From JBFGJY01 sp041576975 (GTDB taxonomy: Bacteria > Pseudomonadota > Gammaproteobacteria > UBA4575), in contig JBFGJY010000006.1 in the NCBI GenBank assembly GCA_041576975.1, forward strand, positions 1 through 58,038: a stretch of 58,038 bases of DNA, in the 5' to 3' direction. Below, piece after piece: positions 45,189-54,100 of this stretch. The translations under genes were made by a program, and so were the position numbers. Every line of letters starts with the position of its first letter. The first letter of the stretch is position 1. Below the pieces are notes generated by a model. The model did not search any database. It was not told the origin of the DNA and saw nothing but the letters and a program-made list of their open reading frames with translations.

Positions 45189-46448
45189 TTAAATAAGCTG
45201 TGTAAGTTGATTGATTACTTCACTGGCAGCAATGAGTTCGCTGGCACGTACCGATTTTAGTGGTAATGTAGCTACGCTATCAGTTCGACATGCTAACCCA
45301 CGGTCATCAATGCCTGGAATTCCTGCTGGTATAAATACATTTGTGCCTGACTCACAATGCATATTAGGGTGACCAATCACAATTGTAGGGATATTTGCAT
45401 CGGGAGGGGTGTCTTTAGAGCTATAGGTTGCAATCCACACCAAAGCGTCCGCCTCATTATTTTGTAACATCTTCATGCCGTCGAATAAGTTCGGGTCGTG
45501 AACTGGTGCTCCGTTCATAAACGCGACGGGTAGTGGAACCCCGGTTTGCCAAGTTGCTACCTGGCTTGCTGTTATTTCAGCCTTCGATCCGCCCAATGGG
45601 AGTGCAACGCACCGAATTTCGGTCATCAGCTTCTTTATACATTGTGTGATTGCCTGAACTGTATATTCAGCAGTTTGGAGTTCAAAATCTGCTATATTCC
45701 AAATAAATGTTGCGTACTGACTTTTAAGTATTGATTGGTGTAAACCAATAAGTGCTTGAGTGGTGTCGTCGATTTCAACTAATGTATTAGCCGGTTTATT
45801 AAAGACATATGCTAACTTATGAATGAGTGAATCTAGTGAAGGCGCATCTAAATACATATGGGTAATAGCATCGTCACTTGTATGTGTAGAGAGAGTATCT
45901 TCTGCTAAATTCAGTACGTAAATATTTTTCTTTTTTGTGTTATCGCTGCCTAGAGATTGAGCAGGGGATAAAATCCGGTCATACAACCGCGGAAATTTAT
46001 CTAAAACATCAGCACCAAATATCACAACGCAATCGGCTCGATTGCGCACTTCGGATAAAGTAGTTTTTACCTCCCCCATTCTTTGCATAATGGCGTTATT
46101 AACACGTATTCGAGAACCGTTGGCGTGATCAATTACACCACCTACTTTTTCCGTTAAGGCAATCGCATTTCGGCATGCTTGCACATCTGCAATCATGCCA
46201 CTGATAAGGGGTTGTCTTGATTTTTTTAATAATTTAGCCGCGGTGTCTAATGCTTTTTGCAATGAAGTTGCGGTTCCATTTACAAGTGCCGAGGGTAATG
46301 CGTTGCGATCCATTGACGCATCTTCAAATGCTTGTTTGCAAACGGGATAATTAGTAGTCTTTAGTCGTACTGATAGATCATGGACATCTACAGTTAGATC
46401 ATCGCAAAGCAAACCACAGTGCGGACATGTAACATAATCATATTGCAT
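45189..46448 (-). CDS. fhcB: Fhc complex subunit B (FmdB-related)
   Basis: 419 residues related to FmdB/FwdB but short and lacking the extra C-terminal molybdopterin region. An N-terminal cluster-like motif CPHCGLLCDDL (residues 8-18) is kept. Further blocks: DHANGSRIRVNNAIMQRMGEVKTTLSEVRNRADCVVIFG in parts, LPLGGSKAEITASQVATWQTGVPL, and VIGHPNMHCESGTNVFIPAGIPGIDDRG. The known role of FhcB in methylotrophs is structural, with no redox catalysis. First gene of the fhcBADC operon. An inverted repeat lies 41-62 bp upstream of its start. Confidence 0.94.
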   Translation of the reverse strand: MQYDYVTCPHCGLLCDDLTVDVHDLSVRLKTTNYPVCKQAFEDASMDRNALPSALVNGTATSLQKALDTAAKLLKKSRQPLISGMIADVQACRNAIALTEKVGGVIDHANGSRIRVNNAIMQRMGEVKTTLSEVRNRADCVVIFGADVLDKFPRLYDRILSPAQSLGSDNTKKKNIYVLNLAEDTLSTHTSDDAITHMYLDAPSLDSLIHKLAYVFNKPANTLVEIDDTTQALIGLHQSILKSQYATFIWNIADFELQTAEYTVQAITQCIKKLMTEIRCVALPLGGSKAEITASQVATWQTGVPLPVAFMNGAPVHDPNLFDGMKMLQNNEADALVWIATYSSKDTPPDANIPTIVIGHPNMHCESGTNVFIPAGIPGIDDRGLACRTDSVATLPLKSVRASELIAASEVINQLTQLI

Positions 46449-46488
46449 GCAAGTTTATCGTTTTATTAAAATGTTTATGAGCAAATTT

Positions 46489-46510
46489 TGTAGCGTAAAA
46501 TATTGCTACA
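46489..46510. promoter_or_regulatory. inverted repeat upstream of fhcB
   Basis: TGTAGCGTAAAATATTGCTACA: perfect 6-bp arms (46489-46494, 46505-46510) separated by 10 AT-rich bases. It lies in the short gap between fhcB and ygfZ, where the fhc promoter must be. Possible operator, weak evidence. Confidence 0.35.
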
Positions 46511-46585
46511 CGATTCTTTAATTCCTTTTTAGAGTAAATTTAGTGATTGGAGTATTCTATCTATGTCCCTATTGTCATGTAGATT

Positions 46586-47632
46586 CTATTTGGATTCAGA
46601 TCCTAATGAGTATGGCAAAGACTGCATCAAAATTTTTGGCCCTGTTATTGATCCTAAATGCAGATTATCGTCATCTTCTTTTTCGGTTCGTAATACTATA
46701 AGGGCTGAGTAATTATCATTCGATGTCTTTTGTGCAGTAACAATTTTGCCAACAGGTTGGTTTTCATCTTCGGGTGAGAATATGTTGGTTCCAGGTTCTG
46801 GTACGTTATCATCCGCAACACTTACACGATACATGCGTCGATTAGGTTTGCCAAGATAATGTGTGCGTGCTACAACTTCTTGTCCTGGATAACATCCCTT
46901 ACTGAAATTTACCCCATCAATAAGTTCAAAATTTGTCATCTGTGGAATAAAAGCTTCACATGTGTTAGCGGTAATTTGGGGGATACCGCTGTAGATGTCA
47001 TGTAAATCCCATAAATGAGAAGTTGCAATGGATAATTTTTCAGTCAGTTGCTTCCAAAAAGAGATGGCGTATTTAGCATTGGTTATGAATAATACTCTTG
47101 TGTTTTCACTAGGTAGTCGAATGATGATGACTTCAGTATCTTGTACGCAGTGATTTACTTGTTTTGGAATTGTTATGTTTAAGCTGGTAAGAGTTGATTT
47201 TGTATCAGGACCTGCAACACCAAGTATCACGAATTGATCAGAATCATCTGATAAGTCGACTTTTGACATGAGTTTGAACATCGTAAGTTTTTTGAATGTA
47301 GGTTCTAAAACGTCTCGCGGTAAAATTAAAAAATAATCATCGTCCCGTTTATAGATACGGAAGATAGACAACATTCTTCCCTTAGGATTGCAATAGCTAC
47401 TAATTTGACTGATGCTTGATGAAACTTTGTTTAAGTCGTTCGTAAATTGGCCATGCAAAAAATTCTGTGCTTCCTCACCACTGGCTCGTATTATTCCGAG
47501 CGTAGAAAGGTCACATACATATGTATTTTCATGAGAATAGAAATGTGAGCTTGTTTTACCAAATGCAATCACTTGGTCGTTTTTAATAATTGCACCTTGC
47601 TTCGTTATAAATTTGTTCCAATTTTCGTTCAT
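46586..47632 (-). CDS. ygfZ: YgfZ-type folate-binding iron-sulfur assembly protein
   Basis: 348 residues. Helps repair or assemble certain Fe-S enzymes using tetrahydrofolate. The signature K-G-C-Y-x-G-Q-E is present (FSKGCYPGQEVVARTHYLGKPNRRMYR in parts). ASGEEAQNFLHGQFTNDL and SSYCNPKGRMLSIFRIYKRDD in the N-terminal part match the aminomethyltransferase-like (GcvT) fold. The gene faces the sdh operon, whose SdhB carries Fe-S clusters. Start ATG 47632. The next gene upstream is sdhC, transcribed divergently. Confidence 0.92.
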   Translation of the reverse strand: MNENWNKFITKQGAIIKNDQVIAFGKTSSHFYSHENTYVCDLSTLGIIRASGEEAQNFLHGQFTNDLNKVSSSISQISSYCNPKGRMLSIFRIYKRDDDYFLILPRDVLEPTFKKLTMFKLMSKVDLSDDSDQFVILGVAGPDTKSTLTSLNITIPKQVNHCVQDTEVIIIRLPSENTRVLFITNAKYAISFWKQLTEKLSIATSHLWDLHDIYSGIPQITANTCEAFIPQMTNFELIDGVNFSKGCYPGQEVVARTHYLGKPNRRMYRVSVADDNVPEPGTNIFSPEDENQPVGKIVTAQKTSNDNYSALIVLRTEKEDDDNLHLGSITGPKILMQSLPYSLGSESK

Positions 47633-47885
47633 TTGTCTTTGTCTAATATATGATCAACTACCCGATATTCCGCTATATATTCCCACATTAAATATAAATC
47701 TATCATATAAATTAGGACTATTTTGCGTTAAGCGTTTGTAATTTCTGAATTTTCTTGAGAGATATATATAATAAGTCTGTTCAATCAGGTAATATTTCAA
47801 CCTTAAGAATAAAACATTTAGATTACCTCTATACACGGAAGCATATAGCAAAGGGGTTTGTCTGCACGCAATCTAGAGGAGTAAC

Positions 47886-48278
47886 ATGGCTAATCTACAG
47901 AGGCCATTATCGCCACATTTACAGGTTTATAAGTGGCCCTTGGCAATGGCCATATCAATTCTTCACCGTCTTACAGGTGTTGCCTTGGCTATTGGTGCTG
48001 TCTTGCTTGTTGTGGTGCTTATTTCTGTGGCAGCGGGGGCAGCATCTTACGAAGTGATGCGCGGTTATATAGCCAGTTCCCTTGGTCAAATATTCTTATT
48101 TCTCTGGACAGTAGCTCTTTTTTTACATCTGTTTAATGGCATTCGGCACTTAGTTTGGGATGCAGGCTATGGCTTCGAAAAAAGCACTACTAAAAATTCA
48201 GGAATTTTAGTATTTCTTGCAACCATAGTGCTAACTGCAGTAGTTTGGATTGTAGCTTATTTAACAAGTAACGTTTAG
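47886..48278 (+). CDS. sdhC: succinate dehydrogenase cytochrome b556 subunit
   Basis: 130 residues with three transmembrane helices. The RPLSPHLQVYKW stretch is the conserved quinone-site opening, ILHRLTGVALAIG begins helix I, and LFNGIRHLVWDAGYGF holds the heme-ligand His. Anchors the complex in the inner membrane and binds ubiquinone. Ribosome-binding site AGAGGAGT. First of sdhCDAB-sdhE. Confidence 0.95.
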   Translation: MANLQRPLSPHLQVYKWPLAMAISILHRLTGVALAIGAVLLVVVLISVAAGAASYEVMRGYIASSLGQIFLFLWTVALFLHLFNGIRHLVWDAGYGFEKSTTKNSGILVFLATIVLTAVVWIVAYLTSNV

Positions 48279-48288
48279 TAAATTAACT

Positions 48289-48660
48289 ATGTCATTACGT
48301 ACACCATTATCCGAAGCGAAAGGTTTGGGCTCAGCAAAAGAAGGTGTAGGACATTGGTGGATGCAAAGGCTTACAGCAGTTGCCTTAGTACCGCTTGCGA
48401 TTTGGTTTGCGTTTGCAGCAGCAATGCTTGGTAGTGCAAGTTATGAAACTATGGTTGCATGGTTGCAATCACCAGTGGTAGCTGTCCTTTTAATTCTATT
48501 TATCGCAGCAACTTTTTATCACACACAGCTAGGTTTGCAGGTCATTGTAGAAGATTATGTAGAGGGCTGGTTGAAAATTGTTTCTCTTGTATTGATCAAT
48601 TTATTGTGCATCATCTTGGCAGTTGCTGGAATTATTGCATTGTTAAAAATCTTTTTATAA
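48289..48660 (+). CDS. sdhD: succinate dehydrogenase membrane anchor subunit
   Basis: 123 residues, three helices. The start PLSEAKGLGSAKEGVGHWWMQRLTAVAL is typical of SdhD, and FYHTQLGLQVIVEDYVEGWLK contains the second heme-region His and the conserved Tyr/Asp. Spaced 10 bp after sdhC and 8 bp before sdhA. Confidence 0.95.
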   Translation: MSLRTPLSEAKGLGSAKEGVGHWWMQRLTAVALVPLAIWFAFAAAMLGSASYETMVAWLQSPVVAVLLILFIAATFYHTQLGLQVIVEDYVEGWLKIVSLVLINLLCIILAVAGIIALLKIFL

Positions 48661-48668
48661 CAATCATC

Positions 48669-50459
48669 ATGAGTAAAACATACAACCCTATAGAGCATGC
48701 CTATGATGTCGTAGTAGTTGGTGCAGGTGGAGCCGGGCTGCGTGCAACTTTAGGTATGGCAGTAAGTGGTCTTTCGACTGCATGTATTACCAAAGTATTT
48801 CCTACTCGTAGCCACACAGTTGCGGCGCAGGGAGGTATGAGTGCAGCCTTAGGAAATATGGGTGAAGACGATTGGCGTTGGCATATGTACGACACAGTCA
48901 AAGGTTCAGATTGGCTTGGTGACCAAGATGCCATTGAATATATGTGTCGCGAAGCGATTCCTTCAGTAGTTGAGCTTGAGCATTACGGTGTGCCGTTTTC
49001 ACGCACAGAAGAAGGGCGTATATACCAAAGACCTTTTGGCGGCATGACGACTCACTTTGGTGAAGGTATTGCACAACGAACCTGCGCTGCGGCAGATCGT
49101 ACTGGGCATGCCATTTTGCATACACTCTATCAACAATCGTTGAAGCACAATGCTGAATTTTTCATTGAATACTTTGCAACAGATTTGTTGATGGATGATG
49201 ACGGTAGTTGTAAAGGTGTAATGGCCTGGGATCTTGCTACGGGTGAGCTACATATTTATCGCGCTCACATGGTGTTGCTTGCAACCGGTGGGTATGGCCG
49301 CACATATTTTTCTTGTACCTCTGCACATACCTGCACGGGTGATGGAAATGGAATGGTGTTGCGCGCAGGGCTGCCCCTACAAGACATGGAATTTGTACAA
49401 TTTCACCCTACAGGAATTTATGGCGCAGGTTGTTTAATCACTGAAGGAGTACGTGGGGAAGGTGGTTATTTGACTAACTCAGAAGGTGAGCGCTTTATGG
49501 AACGTTATGCACCTAATGCAAAAGATCTTGCCTCGCGTGATGTTGTAAGTCGTTCAATGACGATTGAAATCAATGAAGGTCGAGGAATTGGTGAAGAAAG
49601 AGATCATATTCATTTGCATCTTGAGCATTTGGGTGCAGACCTAATCAATGAAAAACTTCCTGGTATAGCTGAATCTGCCAGGATTTTTGCAGGGGTGGAT
49701 GTTATCAAGGAGCCCATTCCCGTTATTCCAACAGTGCATTACAACATGGGTGGAATCCCAACAAATTATCATGGTGAAGTGGTAATGCTAAAAGATGGTG
49801 ATCCAGATCATGTAATCCCAGGTTTAATGGCAATAGGTGAAGCAGCCTGTGTGTCTGTGCATGGAGCTAATCGATTAGGGTCAAACTCATTACTGGACTT
49901 AATTGTTTTTGGTCGAGCAGCTGCGTTGCGTGCTGCAGAATTAGTTAAACCAAAACAATCGCACAGCCAATTAAAGAATGGCGCAGTTGATCAAGCATTA
50001 AGTCGTTTTGATAAGTTGCGACATGCAAATGGTAGTGTTGCAACTGCAGATTTACGACTCGAAATGCAAAAAACGATGCAGGGCCATGCTGCAGTGTTTA
50101 GAACCGGAAAATCAATCGAGCAAGGATTGGTAAAACTAAGAGAATTGAATAATAAAATGGACGATCTTAAGGTTACAGATCGTTCTATGATTTGGAATAC
50201 GGATTTAGTTGAAACACTAGAGTTTGCTAATTTAATGCCACAAGCATTGGCAACTGCTCAATCGGCATTGAATCGCACAGAAAGTCGGGGTGCACAAGCA
50301 CGCGATGATTATCCGGATCGTGATGATGAAAATTGGATGAAACATTCTTTAGTTTCTGTAAGTGATAAAGGTGATATAAGTATCAATTATCGTCCTGTGC
50401 ATATGTATACACAGAGCGATGATGTTGAAGTAATTCCGCCTAAAGCTAGAGTTTATTAA
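48669..50459 (+). CDS. sdhA: succinate dehydrogenase flavoprotein subunit
   Basis: 596 residues from ATG 48669. The frame is open further upstream into sdhD, but this Met gives the normal SdhA start (MSKTYNPIEHAYDVVVVGAGGAG). Dinucleotide-binding GAGGAG at 18-23. RSHTVAAQGG carries the covalent FAD histidine at residue 49. Active-site residues lie in FHPTGIYGAGCLITEGVRGEGGYL and HGANRLGSNSLLDLIVFGRAA. Oxidises succinate to fumarate on the cytoplasmic side. Confidence 0.97.
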   Translation: MSKTYNPIEHAYDVVVVGAGGAGLRATLGMAVSGLSTACITKVFPTRSHTVAAQGGMSAALGNMGEDDWRWHMYDTVKGSDWLGDQDAIEYMCREAIPSVVELEHYGVPFSRTEEGRIYQRPFGGMTTHFGEGIAQRTCAAADRTGHAILHTLYQQSLKHNAEFFIEYFATDLLMDDDGSCKGVMAWDLATGELHIYRAHMVLLATGGYGRTYFSCTSAHTCTGDGNGMVLRAGLPLQDMEFVQFHPTGIYGAGCLITEGVRGEGGYLTNSEGERFMERYAPNAKDLASRDVVSRSMTIEINEGRGIGEERDHIHLHLEHLGADLINEKLPGIAESARIFAGVDVIKEPIPVIPTVHYNMGGIPTNYHGEVVMLKDGDPDHVIPGLMAIGEAACVSVHGANRLGSNSLLDLIVFGRAAALRAAELVKPKQSHSQLKNGAVDQALSRFDKLRHANGSVATADLRLEMQKTMQGHAAVFRTGKSIEQGLVKLRELNNKMDDLKVTDRSMIWNTDLVETLEFANLMPQALATAQSALNRTESRGAQARDDYPDRDDENWMKHSLVSVSDKGDISINYRPVHMYTQSDDVEVIPPKARVY

Positions 50460-50471
50460 AGAGGAATATCG

Positions 50472-51254
50472 ATGGCACAATTTACACTTCCTGCAAATTC
50501 AGTTGTCAAGCCAGGTAAAACATTTAAGGCAGCTACCAGTAGCAGCAATTTGAAAAAAATAATTGTGTATCGCTATGACCCAGATAGAGGTGATAATCCT
50601 CGTACTGATACTTATGAAGTCGATCTAGATACTTGTGCACCTATGGTGTTGGACGCGCTGATAAAAATCAAAAATGAAATTGATTCCACATTAACTTTTC
50701 GTCGCTCTTGTCGTGAAGGTATTTGCGGTTCATGTTCGATGAACATCAATGGATCGAATACTTTAGCGTGCACTAAAGCTATTAATGACATTAAGGGCGA
50801 TCTCAAGATATATCCTTTGCCTCACATGCCAGTAGTAAAGGATTTGGTACCAGATCTGACAAACTTTTATGCGCAATATGCTTCAATTAAACCTTGGTTG
50901 CAATCGCAAACCCCAGCACCGCCTGATCGTGAACGATTACAATCAAAAGAAGACCGCGAAAAGCTAGAAGGCCTTGAGGAATGTATTCTGTGCGCATGCT
51001 GTTCTACAAGTTGTCCTAGTTATTGGTGGAATAGTGATCGTTATTTGGGTCCAGCTGCTTTGTTACAAGCTTATCGATGGATTGCGGACAGTCGAGACGA
51101 AGCAACTGGAGAACGTTTAGATGAATTGGAAGATCCATTTAAACTTTATCGTTGTCATACGATTATGAATTGCACTAACACATGTCCTAAAGAACTGAAC
51201 CCTGCTAAATCAATTGCAGAAATTAAAAAGCTGATTGCTCAAAGAAGAAATTAA
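50472..51254 (+). CDS. sdhB: succinate dehydrogenase iron-sulfur subunit
   Basis: 260 residues, slightly longer at the N-terminus than E. coli SdhB. Three clusters: 2Fe-2S in RSCREGICGSCSMNINGSNTLAC (C80, C85, C88, C100), and 4Fe-4S and 3Fe-4S in CILCACCSTSCPSYWW and CHTIMNCTNTCPKELNP. Passes electrons from FAD to the quinone site. 12 bp after sdhA. The sdhE gene follows by 24 bp. Confidence 0.97.
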   Translation: MAQFTLPANSVVKPGKTFKAATSSSNLKKIIVYRYDPDRGDNPRTDTYEVDLDTCAPMVLDALIKIKNEIDSTLTFRRSCREGICGSCSMNINGSNTLACTKAINDIKGDLKIYPLPHMPVVKDLVPDLTNFYAQYASIKPWLQSQTPAPPDRERLQSKEDREKLEGLEECILCACCSTSCPSYWWNSDRYLGPAALLQAYRWIADSRDEATGERLDELEDPFKLYRCHTIMNCTNTCPKELNPAKSIAEIKKLIAQRRN

Positions 51255-51278
51255 CAAGGGAAGATACTAAATTATTTA

Positions 51279-51509
51279 ATGGAGAACCTGCAAAAGCTAG
51301 CTTGGCGTTGTCGTCGCGGCACCAAAGAGTTAGATGTATTAATGCAGAAGTTCTTAGATAAATATTATCAAACCGCTACCCCAGAATTACAGTGCGCATT
51401 TGAAATGATGTTGGATATGCAAGATCCAGAGTTATATGACTTACTCATAGGTCGAAAAAAATCAAACAATCAAAATATTAATAAAGTGATTGAATACATC
51501 TACGCATAA
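51279..51509 (+). CDS. sdhE: SdhE/CptB-type FAD assembly factor
   Basis: 76 residues. The RGTKELD motif (R-G-x-x-E) and the helical pattern (KFLDKYYQTATPELQCAFEMMLDMQDPELYDLLIGR in parts) are those of SdhE, which helps attach FAD covalently to SdhA. Directly after sdhB, the usual gammaproteobacterial position. The next gene starts within it (20-bp overlap). Confidence 0.93.
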   Translation: MENLQKLAWRCRRGTKELDVLMQKFLDKYYQTATPELQCAFEMMLDMQDPELYDLLIGRKKSNNQNINKVIEYIYA

Positions 51510-51930
51510 ACTCGGCATCACATTACGACCATCACGGGCCTTATTTATAGTTTTTAGTTTTATACATATAGTAGCAGTTTCAGCTCTTGTATTTATTTCT
51601 GTTTCTGTTTGGGTTAAAACAATAACAATTATTCCAATAATAATTATTGGAATCAAAAACATTGAGCAATACGCATTGCTTAAAGCCGATAATTCAGTCG
51701 TAAAAATAAATGATTCGAGCACAAGGAATCAATTTCAAATTGAAACCAACAATGGAAAAACACACCTCGCCCACATAAAATATGCAGGCTGGTTATTTGA
51801 ATATTTTGCAGTACTTGTTCTTAGTACAAATGCAAAGATATTTAAATCCATTATCGCAAAAGATGCAATTAGTCAAGAACAATTTTATGTATTGCGTATA
51901 TACCTTCGGTCCCTTAATAATCAGCGATAA
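51490..51930 (+). CDS. YgfX/CptA-like membrane protein
   Basis: 146 residues. Two adjacent hydrophobic helices near the N-terminus (about 18-38 and 41-57), preceded by ITLRPSRAL, and a soluble C-terminal part. It overlaps sdhE by 20 bp. In gammaproteobacteria the gene after sdhE (cptB) is cptA/ygfX, whose product has this two-helix layout and low sequence conservation. Context carries most of the weight in this call. Confidence 0.72.
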   Translation: MNTSTHKLGITLRPSRALFIVFSFIHIVAVSALVFISVSVWVKTITIIPIIIIGIKNIEQYALLKADNSVVKINDSSTRNQFQIETNNGKTHLAHIKYAGWLFEYFAVLVLSTNAKIFKSIIAKDAISQEQFYVLRIYLRSLNNQR

Positions 51931-52063
51931 GTAAAACCAATTTCACACATTTAAAAGTTTGTGAGAGACTTCAAAACAATTAAAAGATGTTATACGTAAG
52001 ACTAAACTATAAACTGTCAGATATTCATATAGTAGATTGTTAGTTTTTTTATGACATAGAATA

Positions 52064-52606
52064 ATGAAAGATACACTCCAACATGGACGTATATTGGCGT
52101 CTCCGTTGCCCAATTCTTTTGCCGGGCTGATGGAAATGTATGAGGCAAATTACATTCGCATACGCAAATTGTGCGGTCCTAAAGATTCCATGCCATTGGT
52201 AGCAGTATCACGTATTTCAAGAGGTATGGATCTCTATCTTCAAGTCCTAGAACAAACAAAATATACCTCCACCATCGCTTTGACCTATTATTTTGCTGAT
52301 GCTGAGTCTGGTTTTCTGGCATATCCTGATCTTAAGCTAAGAATCTATTACGACGCATTACAGACTGAGGTAATAAGTCATTCATATAGACGCAAAAATT
52401 CTAATTTTAGTGCTTTCAACTATGCTTTGGGTCCATCGTTATTGAAACGGTGGCGCATGAATCGATTTCTGTTTAAATGGCTATCTTACTGTGATCGCCA
52501 GGGTCATTCCTTCCTAATTACTGACGAATCTAGGCGAAATCATCTACTTACCGAAAATGTGGAAATTCCGTTGCAGGGGCCTGCCAATTCCAGTACTATT
52601 GCTTAG
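52064..52606 (+). CDS. DUF1249 (YqiB-like) protein
   Basis: 180 residues. SFAGLMEMYEANYIRIRKL in the first third and FLFKWLSYCDRQGHSF near the end are typical of DUF1249. RISRGMDLYLQVLEQTKYTSTIALTYYF lies between, with strands that suggest a compact alpha/beta domain. The family is limited to proteobacteria and often sits by nudF/parE. Here it is alone. Function unknown. Confidence 0.83.
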   Translation: MKDTLQHGRILASPLPNSFAGLMEMYEANYIRIRKLCGPKDSMPLVAVSRISRGMDLYLQVLEQTKYTSTIALTYYFADAESGFLAYPDLKLRIYYDALQTEVISHSYRRKNSNFSAFNYALGPSLLKRWRMNRFLFKWLSYCDRQGHSFLITDESRRNHLLTENVEIPLQGPANSSTIA

Positions 52607-52781
52607 TGATCAAGTTATCTATTTTACCTAACTTGTTGATATTAAAAAATAAAAATAATTCATAGAATTTGGCTCAGTCGACATTTTCAATACTCTAGTT
52701 GGTGTTAAAATAACCATTAGAAACATGGTTAATGGTTGGCTTGACCAAATTTTTGCCATTCAAGGTAGAAGGTGAAAGATT

Positions 52782-53255
52782 ATGAAACTATCGACAAAAG
52801 CGCGTCACGCAATTACTGCAATGATGGATCTCGCAATAAATGACAAGTACAAGCCTGTAACGCTGGCAGATATTTCACAGTGTCAAGGTATTTCACTGTC
52901 ATATTTAGAACAATTATTCGCCAAGCTGCGAAAAAGTGATTTGGTAGTGGGCGTGCGGGGGCCTGGCGGAGGTTATCGTCTAGCGCGTTCACCTCATGAT
53001 ATCTCAATTGCTCAAGTTATCAGTGCGATTGATGACAGTGTAGAACCACAACAGCAGCATTCAGAATTATCGATGCAGTACGATGATCGTTGTCTTACGC
53101 ATCAAATTTGGGATGAGCTAAGTGCCAAGATCTATAGATATTTGGACGGTGTTTCGCTAGGTGAATTTACAGATCGTCCTGAATACCATGCTTTGCGACA
53201 ACAGTCTTCTGGCAATAACCGTAGTCATATGTTCCCAAAGCGATCGGCCGCATAA
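52782..53255 (+). CDS. Rrf2/IscR-like regulator lacking two cluster cysteines
   Basis: 157 residues. The N-terminal winged helix is nearly identical in layout to IscR: MKLSTKARHAITAMMDLAI, VTLADISQCQGISLSYLEQLFAKLRKSDLVVGVRGPGGGYRLAR in parts. The 2Fe-2S region (C92, C98, C104 and H107 in E. coli numbering, which this sequence follows exactly) keeps only C104 and H107 (DDRCLTHQIWDEL), with Gln at 92 and Met at 98. It therefore probably cannot bind the cluster normally and may act like apo-IscR. No isc genes are next to it. A terminator follows. Confidence 0.85.
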   Translation: MKLSTKARHAITAMMDLAINDKYKPVTLADISQCQGISLSYLEQLFAKLRKSDLVVGVRGPGGGYRLARSPHDISIAQVISAIDDSVEPQQQHSELSMQYDDRCLTHQIWDELSAKIYRYLDGVSLGEFTDRPEYHALRQQSSGNNRSHMFPKRSAA

Positions 53256-53280
53256 GCTTAATACTTCAAGCATTTAAATA

Positions 53281-53310
53281 AAAAAGCCCGAATTATCGGG
53301 CTTTTTTTTG
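53281..53310 (+). terminator. rho-independent terminator after the IscR-like gene
   Basis: AAAAAGCCCGA (53281-53291), loop ATTA, TCGGGCTTTTT (53296-53306), T-run on to 53309. Confidence 0.92.
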
Positions 53311-53392
53311 TCATGTAACTAATTGTTGTGTACCACAACACTTTTGCACTTTAAATAAAGTAGGGCGCTTAATACCTTCATTTGGTCTTTAT

Positions 53393-53436
53393 TTGATTGA
53401 TCGGTCCAGATATACTTATATGGACTAATCAGTCAA
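53393..53436. promoter_or_regulatory. paired TetR-type operator over the tetR promoter
   Basis: TTGATTGATCGGTCCA (53393-53408) and TGGACTAATCAGTCAA (53421-53436) match as an inverted pair at 13 of 16 positions, separated by 12 bp. Each half also has the GGTC/GACT core resembling sites of AcuR/NemR-type regulators. A promoter TTGATT (53393-53398), 17 nt, TTATAT (53416-53421) is buried within them, so occupancy would block RNA polymerase. Confidence 0.55.
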
Positions 53437-53492
53437 ATAACTTATTTAGAATAAAGATTAATAAGACAGGCTAATTTTCAGGAAGGATAGGG

Positions 53493-54071
53493 GTGAGAAA
53501 CAAATCGTTTGTACCCGATGATGCATTGCACCTTGCGATGTTACGATTTTGGGAAAAAGGTTATGAAGCCACTTCGATGCAAGATTTGCAGGATGCAATG
53601 GGCATCAAGCGTCAGAGCCTATACGATACTTTTGGTAGCAAGCATGAATTATTCATGTCTTCGTTACGCTATTACCATGAACATGTAATAGGTCGGAATC
53701 TATCTAAACTCAATACTGATCCTTCACCTAAAAAAGCGATACACGCTTATTTTAATCAGCGCTTAAAAGATATAGACGATCCAAAGGTTATTAAAGGTTG
53801 TTTGCTTACAAATTCAGCTACTGAAATAGGGCTTTGGGAAAAAGATGTAAAAGCACAAATTAAAAATATGCTGGAAGATATGGAATATATATTTCGTACT
53901 GCAATTCAACGTGCACAAGATTTAGGAGAGGTGAGCTTTGATAAAGATGCAAAATTATTGGCTATTCAGTTGGTAAATAATGCACAGGGATTATTTGTCA
54001 TGGCCAAGTCAGGGATGAGTAGAAACAAATTAAACAAGCTAGTTGAGCAATTTCTTACAGTACTTGATTGA
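53493..54071 (+). CDS. TetR-family repressor (AcuR/NemR-like)
   Basis: 192 residues from GTG 53493, preceded by AAGGATAGG. The helix-turn-helix part (ALHLAMLRFWEKGYEATSMQDLQDAMGIKRQSLYDTFGSKHELF in segments, residues 11-54) is a close match to the group of TetR regulators typified by AcuR and NemR. GCLLTNSATE places a Cys at 103, the residue that senses electrophiles in NemR. It probably represses itself and the hydrolase starting 29 bp after its stop, responding to a reactive small molecule. Confidence 0.85.
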   Translation: MRNKSFVPDDALHLAMLRFWEKGYEATSMQDLQDAMGIKRQSLYDTFGSKHELFMSSLRYYHEHVIGRNLSKLNTDPSPKKAIHAYFNQRLKDIDDPKVIKGCLLTNSATEIGLWEKDVKAQIKNMLEDMEYIFRTAIQRAQDLGEVSFDKDAKLLAIQLVNNAQGLFVMAKSGMSRNKLNKLVEQFLTVLD

Positions 54072-54100
54072 ATAATAAACAAAAGAAACAGGAGGATGAA

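Noticed and set aside
48459..48668. Upstream extension of the sdhA frame
   Set aside because: Lies wholly inside sdhD; Met 48669 gives the normal SdhA N-terminus.
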